A stretch of 60,492 nt of DNA. Origin: Alphaproteobacteria bacterium (GTDB lineage: Bacteria; Pseudomonadota; Alphaproteobacteria; Caulobacterales; Caulobacteraceae). A program made the position numbers and the translations under genes. Below the pieces are notes generated by a model. It made no database searches. It was given only the letters and a program-made list of their open reading frames with translations, and was not told the DNA's origin. Shown piece by piece: positions 52,715 through 60,492 of this stretch; within the stretch, counting starts at the first letter, position 1, and each line of letters starts with the position of its first letter. Location of the stretch: the NCBI GenBank assembly GCA_018820205.1, contig JAHJOK010000076.1, positions 1 through 60,492 of the forward strand. Reading direction: 5' to 3'.

Positions 52715-53323
52715 GTGCGCTTCGCCCTGATACTGGCGGCGACCGCGCTTCTCGGGGCCTGCGCCTCGACGACCGAGAGCAATACGGGGCGGACGGCCAC
52801 CGAACAGCTTTTGATGTCGCGCGCCGCCGATCAAGCGGTTGACGGTCTACGCCTGCCGATCCCGCCGGGATCGCGCGTCTATGTCGAGGGACGCTATTTC
52901 CAGGGCGAGGGTTCGAACTATGCCCAGTCGGCGGTGCGCCAGGCCCTGTCGGAGGCCGGTTTCGCGCTCGCCGACGACCGGAACCAGGCTGACGCGATCT
53001 TCGAACTGCGGGCCGGCGCCCTGTCGCTGGAGCAGATGCGCCGGGTCGTCGGCCTGCCGGCCCTGGCCCTGCCGATCAACGAGAACCTGAACGTGGTCTC
53101 GATCCCCGAGCTCAGCCTCTACAGCCGGCGGGACCGCGTCGGCGTCGCCGAATTTTCGGGCTTCGTCTATGACGCGCACACCGGCGCACCGCTGGGCGCG
53201 GTGGCCCCGATGCTGGGCGAGTATCGTATCCGCAGCCACCGGGTGCTGATGATGGTCACCTGGGGCCAGCAGTCCGCGCGCCCGGGCGAACAGGATCCGG
53301 GCGACAGCTGGCGCGAGTTCTAG
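52715..53323 (+). CDS. Lipoprotein, unknown function
   Basis: The product has 202 residues from a GTG immediately after the gloA stop. The signal peptide ends in the lipobox LLGAC (Cys at about 16). The mature part has two clusters of beta strands (GSRVYVEGRYF; GVAEFSGFVYDAHTG) and no known catalytic motif. Likely an outer-membrane or periplasmic lipoprotein. Confidence 0.8.
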   Translation: MRFALILAATALLGACASTTESNTGRTATEQLLMSRAADQAVDGLRLPIPPGSRVYVEGRYFQGEGSNYAQSAVRQALSEAGFALADDRNQADAIFELRAGALSLEQMRRVVGLPALALPINENLNVVSIPELSLYSRRDRVGVAEFSGFVYDAHTGAPLGAVAPMLGEYRIRSHRVLMMVTWGQQSARPGEQDPGDSWREF

Positions 53324-53362
53324 ACCGGTGACGGGGGCGCCGACGCCGCCTATGTTCGCCCC

Positions 53363-56281
53363 ATGTCCGATGCTGTCGCCGAAGCTCCCGAATCCGATCG
53401 CCCCCTGACCCAGGACGGCCCGGCCATACGTCTGTGGCTGATCGACGCCTCGGCCTACATCTTCCGCGCCTATCACGCCCTGCCGCCCCTGACGCGCAAG
53501 TCCGACGGCCTGCCGGTCGGGGCGGTCCAGGGCTACTGCAACATGCTGTGGAAGCTGCTGAAGGACATGAAGGGCGCCGATGGCCCGACCCATCTGGCCG
53601 CCATCTTCGACCATTCGGAGAAGACGTTCCGGAACGATCTTTACGACCTGTACAAGGCCAACCGTTCCGCCCCGCCCGAGGACCTGATCCCGCAGTTTCC
53701 GCTGGTGCGCGAGGCGACGGCGGCGTTCGGCGTCCATTGCGTCGAGCTGCCGGGCTATGAGGCCGACGACCTGATCGCGACCTACGCCTGTCGGGTCCGC
53801 GACGCCGGCGGCGAATGCGTCATCGTCTCGTCCGACAAGGACCTGATGCAGTTGATCGGCCCTTCGGTTGTGATGTGGGATCCGATGAAGGACCGCCGTC
53901 TGGCCGAGGAGGCGGTTATGGAGAAGTTCGGGGTCACGCCGGACAAGATGATCGACCTGCAGGCCCTGATCGGCGACAGCGTCGACAATGTGCCGGGCGC
54001 CCCCGGCATCGGCCCCAAGACCGCCGCCCAGCTGCTGGACGAATACGGCGATCTGGACAGCGTGCTGGCGCGGGCGGGCGAGATCAAACAGCCCAAACGC
54101 CGCGAGACCCTGATCAATTTCGCCGATCAGATCCGGCTGTCGCGTGAGCTGGTCCGCCTGACCTGCGACGCCCCCGCGCCCGAGCCGATCGACGATTTCA
54201 TCGTGCGCGATCCCGATCCGGCGACCCTGTCGGCCTTCCTCGAACAGATGGAGTTCCGCAGCCTTCAGCGCCGCGTCGGCGACGGCAGACTGGAGGGCCA
54301 CGACGGCTCGGCCTTCGCCCCCCGACCGATGGCGACGCCTCTGACCGCACCGGTCATCTCGCCCCGCTATGCTCCCCAGGCGGTCTCGACCGACGTCGAG
54401 ACCCAGACTTTCGATCACGACGCCTATCATTGCATCCAGACGCTGGAGGCGCTGGAGGCCTTCATCGCGCGTGCCACAGAAACCGGGGTGGTCGGATTCG
54501 ACACCGAGACCGACGCCCTGTCGGCGACGCACGCGGGCCTGTGCGGCGTGTCGCTGGCCATCGGTCCCAATGACGCCTGCTACGTGCCCCTGACCCACGA
54601 ACACCCGCCGGCCGAGGGCGCGGGCGGCCTGGATTTCGGCGACGCGGGACCGGAGCGGACGCCTCTGGATCAGCTGGACAAGCCGACCGTGCTCGCCCGG
54701 CTGAAGACCCTGCTGGAAGACCCCGGTGTGCTGAAGGTGGTCCAGAACGGAAAATACGACATCGCCGTGATGGCGCGACGGGGCATCCGCGTCGGGCCGA
54801 TCGACGACACCATGCTGATCTCCTACGTCCTCGAAGGGGGTTTGCACGGCCACGGGATGGACGAGCTTGCCCGCCTGTATCTGGGTCACGAGCCGATCCC
54901 GTTCAAATCGGTGGCGGGGACCGGAAAGGCGCAGAAATCCTTCAAACACGTCGAGCTGAAACCGGCGACCTGCTACGCCGCCGAGGACGCCGACGTGACC
55001 CTGCGGCTGTGGCGCATCCTGAAGCCCCGGCTGGCGGCCGAGGGCCTGGTCACCGTCTATGAGACGCTGGAACGCGGCATGCCGGCCGTGCTGGCAGGCA
55101 TGGAGTTGATGGGTATCCGGGTCGATCCCGCTCGCCTGCGTCGCCTTTCGTCCGAGTTCGGGCTGAAGATGGTGGAGCTGGAGGCCAGGGCTCACGACCT
55201 GGCGGGACGCCCGTTCACCATCAGCAGCCCCAAACAGATCGGCGAGCTGTTGTTCGGCGAAATGAATCTGCCGGGCGGCAAGAAGACCGCTTCGGGCCAA
55301 TGGGAGACCGGCGCCGCCACCCTGGAGACCCTGGCCGAATCCCACGACCTGCCCCGCGCCATCCTGGACTGGCGTCAGCTGGCCAAACTGAAGGGCACCT
55401 ATACCGACGCCCTGGTCGCGGCCATGGATGAGGCCACCGACCGCGTCCACACGTCATACCAGCTGGCCGCCGCCACCACCGGGCGTCTTGCCTCCTCCGA
55501 CCCCAATCTTCAGAACATCCCGATCCGCACCGAGACCGGCCGCCAGATCCGCCAGGCCTTCATCGCTCGCGACGGCCACGTGCTGATCTCGGCCGACTAT
55601 TCCCAGATCGAGCTGCGCCTGCTGGCCCACATCGGCGACATCCCCGAGCTGAAACGCGCCTTCAAGGCCGGGATCGACATTCACACGGCCACGGCGTCCG
55701 AGATGTTCGGCGTGCCCGTCGATCAGATGGACCCGGAGACGCGGCGTCGCGCCAAGGCGATCAATTTCGGCATCGTCTACGGCATCTCCGCCTTTGGCCT
55801 GTCGAACCAGCTGGGCATCGATCAGTCCGAGGCCGGGGCCTATATCAAGACCTATTTCGAACGCTTCCCCGGCATCCGCGACTATATGGACAAGACCCGC
55901 GCCGAGGTCCGCGCGGCCGGCTATGTCTCGACTGTCTTCGGCCGCAAGATCCACATTCCCGCCATCCAGTCCAAGTCCGGGGCCGAGCGTCAGTTCGGCG
56001 AACGCGCCGCCATCAACGCCCCCATCCAGGGCGCCGCCGCCGACATCATCCGCCGCGCCATGATGCGGATGCCGGGCGCGCTGGAGGCCGCCGGCCTGCA
56101 GACGAAAATGCTGCTCCAGGTCCACGACGAACTGGTGTTCGAAGCCCCGGAAGCGGAGGTCGACGCCGCCATTCCCCTGATCCAGCGCGTGATGGAGGGA
56201 GCGGCCGAACCGGCCGTGGCCCTGACCGTGCCGCTGACGGTCGAGGCGCGTGCGGCCAAGAACTGGGATGCAGCCCATTAA
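53363..56281 (+). CDS. polA: DNA polymerase I
   Basis: The product has 972 residues. The 5'-3' exonuclease domain (about 20-300) carries YEADDLIAT and SSDKDLMQL. The 3'-5' exonuclease domain starts with DTETD at residue 380. The polymerase has motif A DYSQIELR (745), motif B RRRAKAINFGIVYG and motif C VHDE (about 920). The 3'-5' acidic residues are present, so proofreading is expected. The last bases overlap the next gene by 14. Confidence 0.97.
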   Translation: MSDAVAEAPESDRPLTQDGPAIRLWLIDASAYIFRAYHALPPLTRKSDGLPVGAVQGYCNMLWKLLKDMKGADGPTHLAAIFDHSEKTFRNDLYDLYKANRSAPPEDLIPQFPLVREATAAFGVHCVELPGYEADDLIATYACRVRDAGGECVIVSSDKDLMQLIGPSVVMWDPMKDRRLAEEAVMEKFGVTPDKMIDLQALIGDSVDNVPGAPGIGPKTAAQLLDEYGDLDSVLARAGEIKQPKRRETLINFADQIRLSRELVRLTCDAPAPEPIDDFIVRDPDPATLSAFLEQMEFRSLQRRVGDGRLEGHDGSAFAPRPMATPLTAPVISPRYAPQAVSTDVETQTFDHDAYHCIQTLEALEAFIARATETGVVGFDTETDALSATHAGLCGVSLAIGPNDACYVPLTHEHPPAEGAGGLDFGDAGPERTPLDQLDKPTVLARLKTLLEDPGVLKVVQNGKYDIAVMARRGIRVGPIDDTMLISYVLEGGLHGHGMDELARLYLGHEPIPFKSVAGTGKAQKSFKHVELKPATCYAAEDADVTLRLWRILKPRLAAEGLVTVYETLERGMPAVLAGMELMGIRVDPARLRRLSSEFGLKMVELEARAHDLAGRPFTISSPKQIGELLFGEMNLPGGKKTASGQWETGAATLETLAESHDLPRAILDWRQLAKLKGTYTDALVAAMDEATDRVHTSYQLAAATTGRLASSDPNLQNIPIRTETGRQIRQAFIARDGHVLISADYSQIELRLLAHIGDIPELKRAFKAGIDIHTATASEMFGVPVDQMDPETRRRAKAINFGIVYGISAFGLSNQLGIDQSEAGAYIKTYFERFPGIRDYMDKTRAEVRAAGYVSTVFGRKIHIPAIQSKSGAERQFGERAAINAPIQGAAADIIRRAMMRMPGALEAAGLQTKMLLQVHDELVFEAPEAEVDAAIPLIQRVMEGAAEPAVALTVPLTVEARAAKNWDAAH

Positions 56282-57467
56282 GGCCCAGCCGCTCGACGTC
56301 GTCATCGTCGGCGCGGGGGCGGCCGGGATGATGTGCGCGATCGAGGCCGGGCGGCGCGGGCGGTCGGTGCTGGTCGTGGATCATGCGCGGGCGCCGGGCG
56401 AGAAAATCCGCATCAGCGGCGGCGGGCGCTGCAACTTCACCAACACCGGGACGACGGTCGCCAATTTCTTGGGGGAGAACCCGCGTTTCGCCGCCTCGGC
56501 CCTGGGGCGGTTCACGGTCGCCGACTTCATCGACCGGGTCGATCGGGCGGGCATCGCCTGGCACGAGAAGACGCTGGGCCAGCTGTTCTGCGACGACAGC
56601 GCCAAACAGATCGTGCGGATGCTGACGGACGCAATGCGCGACGCAGGCGTGACCCTGCGCCTGAACACCGCCGTGACCTCGGTCGAGCGAAACGGAGGGG
56701 GGTTCGCCCTGACCCTGTCGGATGGGACGGGGGTGCGAAGCGCTTCCCTTGTGGTCGCGTCCGGCGGCAAGTCGATCCCGAAAATGGGGGCGACCGGCTG
56801 GGGCTATGATCTGGCGCGCCAGATCGGCCTGCGGGTCACCGAGACGCGTCCGGCGCTGGTGCCGCTGACGTTCGAGGCGGGGCTGCTGGGACAAACCACG
56901 CCTCTGGCGGGGGTCGCGGTGGATGCCGTGGTCAGCGTGGACAAGACCCGGTTCGCCGAGGCCATGCTGTTCACCCATCGCGGCCTGTCGGGCCCGGCGA
57001 TCCTGCAGATCAGCTCCTACTGGCGCGAAGGGGAGGCGATCACCATCCGGATGGCGCCGGGCGTCGATGTCCTGGCGCGTCTGAAGGCGGCCAAGGCGGA
57101 GAACGGCGGCAAACAGGCGGTGCACACCGCGTTGGGCCATATCGTGCCGCGGCGGTTGGCTGAGGTCCTGACGGCGCGTGAGGCGGCCACTGGCAAGCTG
57201 GCCGAGGTCGGGGACAAGGTGCTGGCGAAACTGGATCAGGCGGTGAACGCCTGGACCGTGAAGCCGGTTGGATCGGAAGGGTACCGGACGGCCGAAGTGA
57301 CCCTGGGCGGGGTGTCGACGGACCAGCTGGACCAGACGACCATGGAGACGAAATCCGTGCCCGGCCTGTTCTTCATCGGCGAGGTCGTCGACGTCACCGG
57401 CTGGCTGGGCGGCTACAACTTCCAGTGGGCGTGGAGCTCGGGCTGGGCGGCGGGGCAGAGCTGCTAG
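56268..57467 (+). CDS. HI0933-type FAD-dependent oxidoreductase
   Basis: The product has 399 residues. The FAD-binding motif GAGAAGMM lies at about 15-22, followed by GGGRCNFTN and a C-terminal GWLGGYNFQWAWSSG. This is the HI0933/YhiN family of flavoproteins (aminoacetone oxidase type by name, with the reaction not well established). ATG 56268 overlaps the polA end by 14 bases; a longer frame to 56250 adds six residues. Confidence 0.9.
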   Translation: MQPIKAQPLDVVIVGAGAAGMMCAIEAGRRGRSVLVVDHARAPGEKIRISGGGRCNFTNTGTTVANFLGENPRFAASALGRFTVADFIDRVDRAGIAWHEKTLGQLFCDDSAKQIVRMLTDAMRDAGVTLRLNTAVTSVERNGGGFALTLSDGTGVRSASLVVASGGKSIPKMGATGWGYDLARQIGLRVTETRPALVPLTFEAGLLGQTTPLAGVAVDAVVSVDKTRFAEAMLFTHRGLSGPAILQISSYWREGEAITIRMAPGVDVLARLKAAKAENGGKQAVHTALGHIVPRRLAEVLTAREAATGKLAEVGDKVLAKLDQAVNAWTVKPVGSEGYRTAEVTLGGVSTDQLDQTTMETKSVPGLFFIGEVVDVTGWLGGYNFQWAWSSGWAAGQSC

Positions 57468-57547
57468 GAGCCGCAGCGATCGTCACGGTCACGCTTTGAT
57501 CCTGTTCTGCCGGCGGCTATAGCGGGAACAACCTAGGAGGTTGTCAT

Positions 57548-60492
57548 ATGCCGGAATCGACCGGAACCGCGCGATCCGATCGCCTTACCGGCTTCCGCGA
57601 CGATGTCTCCCTGTCGGCTGCCGGCGGCACGCTCGCGATCGGTCTGGACGACCGCGGGGGCTGGCCTGTCAACAACAAGCCTTCGCTGAGCCTGGAGGAT
57701 TCTGCGCGCCACCTGACTCGATCTGGCCTCAGCTGGTCGTCGAGCCTGGGGGTCGGCGCGACCGTGTCGGTCGCCTTTCGATCCACGGCGCCGTCCATCA
57801 TGCCGGACGATACCGGTGGCTTTTCCCGTTTTACCGCAGCCCAGATTTCCATCGCTCTGCAGGCGTTGCAGGCGTGGACGGACGTGGCGAACATCGCCTT
57901 TTCCCGGGCCGACGACGGGCAGGGTTTCTCGGACACCGCCACCATACTGTTCGGGAATTATTCGACGGGTGCGCAAGGCGCTGCGGCCTTCGCCCACCTC
58001 CCCGGAGATACGGCGACGGCGTCCATCGCGGGCGATATCTGGGTCAATCGAACTCAGGCGCCCAATTTCGATCCGGCCGGTCTGAGCTACGGACACCTGA
58101 CCCTGGTCCACGAGATCGGCCACGCTATCGGCCTGAGCCACCCATCTGTCTACAACGAGCGTGCGTCATCGTTCTCCTACGGCGCTAACGCTGATTACCA
58201 CCAGGACTCGCGGCAATACACGGTGATGAGCTATTTCAGCGAAACCAGCACCCAGGCCTGGTTCGGGAGCTATCCTACCGCGCCCATGCTGGACGACATC
58301 GCCGCCGCCCAGCGCCTCTACGGCGTGAACATCACGACCCGGACGGGCGATACAGTCTACGGATTCAATTCCAACGCGGACCGCTCCTGGTTCGCGGTTG
58401 GCGCCGGGGCCGATGGACAGGGGCCGAACGGCGTGATCTTCGCCGTCTGGGATGCGGGCGGAACGGATACGCTGGATTTCAGCGGCTATGCGCAAAAACA
58501 GATCATAGATCTGCGGCAGGGATCGTTCTCCAATATCGGCGGCCTGGTCGGAAACGTCGCCATCGCGCGGGGTGCGGTGATCGAGAACGCCACGGGCGGG
58601 TTCGGCGACGATCAGTTGATCGGCAACTCGGTCGATAACATCCTGACCGGCAACGGTGGAAATGATGCCCTGGACGGCGGTCTCGGCGTCGACACGGCCG
58701 TCTTCTCGGGCAGCCGATCCGAGTATTCCATTATGACCAGTGGACGGGTTGTGACGGTCAGCCACTCCACACAAGGAGCCGACACGATCACGAACGTGGA
58801 ATTCCTGCGGTTCGCCGATCTCACGCTTAGCGTCGGTCCGAACGGCGACGTCGTCACGACTGGGGGGGCGTCGGTCAGCGGCGACGTGACAAATGATGTG
58901 ATCGGCGGATCGGGTTTCGTCGACACGCTTTTCGGCAGCGGCGGCAACGATACGATCTATGGATTCGCGGCCGCCGATACACTGAATGGCGGCTCAGGCG
59001 ACGATTTCCTGTTTGGCGGCGAGGGCGACGACAGTCTGATCGGAGGGACGGGAAAAGACACCTTGGACGGTGGCGACGGCGTGGATTTGGTGAACTACGC
59101 CGATAGTCGAAGCGGCGTCACCGTCAACTTGGCGGCCGGCACGGCTTCCAGCGACGGCGATGAGGACAGTCTGGTGTCGATCGAGAATGTCCGAGGCACA
59201 TCCTACAATGACGTGCTGATCGGCAACGACAGCAATAACGTCCTGGTCGGCAATGGCGGTGCCGACGCCATGTACGGAGGCCGAGGAAACGACAGCTTCC
59301 ATTCCGGGGGGCACGGCGTGCTTGTTGCCCCGGACATCGTAAAGGCCCAGTCGGTAGTCAACAGCGATCGGTCGATCGCCGTCTCGATGGACGCCGCGTT
59401 TAACGAGACCAGTCGGCCGGATATCAGCCAGTCGTTCGGCCCTCCCCACGCCACCGTGACGGCCACCAGCGGAGGCGCGCCCGAGTGGTACTCCTTCACC
59501 GCCACGGCGCGTGCGGAGGTGATTGTGGATATCGACGCCGCCTCCTTCGACAGTGTTGTGCGCGTCTATGATGCGTCGGGCGCCTTGCTGGCGACCAACG
59601 ATGACGGTTCGACCGCTTTGGGCGGGGATCTGGGATACGATACCGATTCCGCGCTCACCTTCGTCGCGCCTGCCGACGGAATCTATTTCGTCGAGGTCTC
59701 GATGTGGGTGAGCAACACACCGCAGCTGACAACTCAGCCGCCGCCGTCAGGAGGGACGTTCACCCTGCACGTGTCTGTCCCGAGACATCCCGTGGAGATC
59801 GCCTTTCGAGGATCCGCAATGTTCGGTGAGGAGGGCGACGACACCTTTTACCAGGGAGTGAGTTCCGACAGCGCAAATAGCGGTCGCAGCGACGACGTCA
59901 TCGACGGCGGAGATGGCGCCGACACCGTCGTATATTCCAGCTCCCGCTCCAGCTATACAGTTACCACGTTGGATGGCGTGACGACGGTGGGGGGCTATGC
60001 CGGCCAAACGGGCACGGACACGCTAACGAACATCGAATTTCTGCAGTTCGGCCTTCAGCGGATCGCCATCACGCCCGCCGGCTTCGTCATGATCGGTACA
60101 GCGGCTGCGGATATCATGAATGGCGCCGACGACGACGATGTCATGGAGTCCTACGGCGGCGACGATTATCTGTATGGGGCGGATGGCGACGACACGCTCA
60201 ATGGCGGTGCGGGCAACGATACCCTGATCGGCGGAACCGGCCTCGACGCGGCGCTCTATTCCGGCGTCAGGCGCCAGTATGAAGCCTCATCGACCGTCGT
60301 CTCCGGCAACGGGGAGGGCGCCGACACCCTGACTTCGATCGAACAGGCCCGCTTCGTCGACGGCGTCCTGACGTTCGACGCGTCCAGCCAGTCGGCGCAG
60401 GTCATGCGGCTGTACAGCGCGGCCCTGAACCGGACGCCGGACCAGGCGGGGCTGGAGGCCAATGTGGCGGCGTTCTCGGCCTATGGCCTGCA
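57548..60492 (+). CDS. Serralysin-like RTX metalloprotease, 3' end outside window
   Basis: About 981 residues are visible. ATG 57548 follows AGGAGG. There is no classical signal peptide, as in type I secreted proteins. The M10 zinc site is HEIGHAIGLSHP (188-199), followed by the Met-turn VMSYFS. Later come RTX calcium-binding repeats (for example GGFGDDQLIG, GGSGDDFLFGGEGDDSLIG), a pre-peptidase C-terminal-like domain (PEWYSFTATARAEVIVDID), more repeats (GGAGNDTLIGG) and, at the very end, the start of a DUF4214-type domain (MRLYSAALNRTPDQAG). Secretion through an RTX-type exporter is inferred; no exporter gene is in the window. Confidence 0.9.
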   Translation, partial: MPESTGTARSDRLTGFRDDVSLSAAGGTLAIGLDDRGGWPVNNKPSLSLEDSARHLTRSGLSWSSSLGVGATVSVAFRSTAPSIMPDDTGGFSRFTAAQISIALQALQAWTDVANIAFSRADDGQGFSDTATILFGNYSTGAQGAAAFAHLPGDTATASIAGDIWVNRTQAPNFDPAGLSYGHLTLVHEIGHAIGLSHPSVYNERASSFSYGANADYHQDSRQYTVMSYFSETSTQAWFGSYPTAPMLDDIAAAQRLYGVNITTRTGDTVYGFNSNADRSWFAVGAGADGQGPNGVIFAVWDAGGTDTLDFSGYAQKQIIDLRQGSFSNIGGLVGNVAIARGAVIENATGGFGDDQLIGNSVDNILTGNGGNDALDGGLGVDTAVFSGSRSEYSIMTSGRVVTVSHSTQGADTITNVEFLRFADLTLSVGPNGDVVTTGGASVSGDVTNDVIGGSGFVDTLFGSGGNDTIYGFAAADTLNGGSGDDFLFGGEGDDSLIGGTGKDTLDGGDGVDLVNYADSRSGVTVNLAAGTASSDGDEDSLVSIENVRGTSYNDVLIGNDSNNVLVGNGGADAMYGGRGNDSFHSGGHGVLVAPDIVKAQSVVNSDRSIAVSMDAAFNETSRPDISQSFGPPHATVTATSGGAPEWYSFTATARAEVIVDIDAASFDSVVRVYDASGALLATNDDGSTALGGDLGYDTDSALTFVAPADGIYFVEVSMWVSNTPQLTTQPPPSGGTFTLHVSVPRHPVEIAFRGSAMFGEEGDDTFYQGVSSDSANSGRSDDVIDGGDGADTVVYSSSRSSYTVTTLDGVTTVGGYAGQTGTDTLTNIEFLQFGLQRIAITPAGFVMIGTAAADIMNGADDDDVMESYGGDDYLYGADGDDTLNGGAGNDTLIGGTGLDAALYSGVRRQYEASSTVVSGNGEGADTLTSIEQARFVDGVLTFDASSQSAQVMRLYSAALNRTPDQAGLEANVAAFSAYGL

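Noticed and set aside
52847..55450. An 867-residue minus-strand frame opposite polA and the lipoprotein gene
   Set aside because: Shadow frame with repetitive Gly/Gln/His composition; polA is certain.

Overview
The window is high-GC DNA from an alphaproteobacterium, most like the Caulobacterales (Caulobacter/Brevundimonas type). The evidence is a RegB/RegA pair divergent from a SenC gene, an mmcB gene behind an alphaproteobacterial LexA box, a chvI-chvG-hprK-EIIA-HPr cluster with the short alphaproteobacterial HprK, a Cys-type intracellular PHA depolymerase, and the layout of the housekeeping genes. No database could be searched; family names rest on motifs read in the translations.

Positions 1-24453 are ordinary chromosome. 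In order they hold the 3' part of infB, a GNAT acetyltransferase, a lipocalin, SOS-controlled mmcB, the regBA redox two-component system with divergent senC/sco1, phaZ, a YgjP-like metalloprotease, PBP1A, a hydrolase/methyltransferase pair, a Rieske oxygenase, a TetR regulator, a KefB-like antiporter, an M13 peptidase, hisS, two membrane proteins, a 3-hydroxyacyl-CoA dehydrogenase, a YggT protein and tRNA-Ala(CGC).

Positions 24454-43257 are an 18.8-kb integrated element inserted into the 3' end of the tRNA-Ala gene. It is bounded by 37-bp direct repeats and has a tyrosine integrase next to the right end. Its right half is a tightly overlapping replication operon: AlpA-like HTH, coiled-coil protein, CHC2-like primase fragment, HTH protein, and a Toprim-DUF927 helicase. 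Its left half has an orphan phage tail tape-measure gene and genes of unknown function. Between them lies cargo: a STAS/GHKL-ATPase gene, a DUF4325 STAS-like gene and a small membrane protein gene in one coupled operon, then a YfbU-family gene, a membrane-anchored protein gene and a frameshifted gene. I see no capsid, portal, terminase or lysis gene, so the element looks like a phage satellite or a decayed integrative element. It carries GGGAAC repeat arrays near both ends and seven copies of the palindrome GCGCAC-N3-GTGCGC, which I did not find in the flanking chromosome.

Positions 43258-60492 return to chromosome: trhO, then on the minus strand chvI-chvG-hprK-EIIA-HPr (envelope stress sensing joined to a regulatory phosphotransferase branch), a large protein of unknown function, a TFIIB-type zinc-ribbon protein, a CASTOR/POLLUX-like channel, gloA, a lipoprotein, polA, a HI0933-type flavoprotein, and the 5' part of a large serralysin-like RTX protease that runs off the window.

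The best candidates for something new are the three-gene STAS/ATPase module in the element and the element-wide palindrome family.
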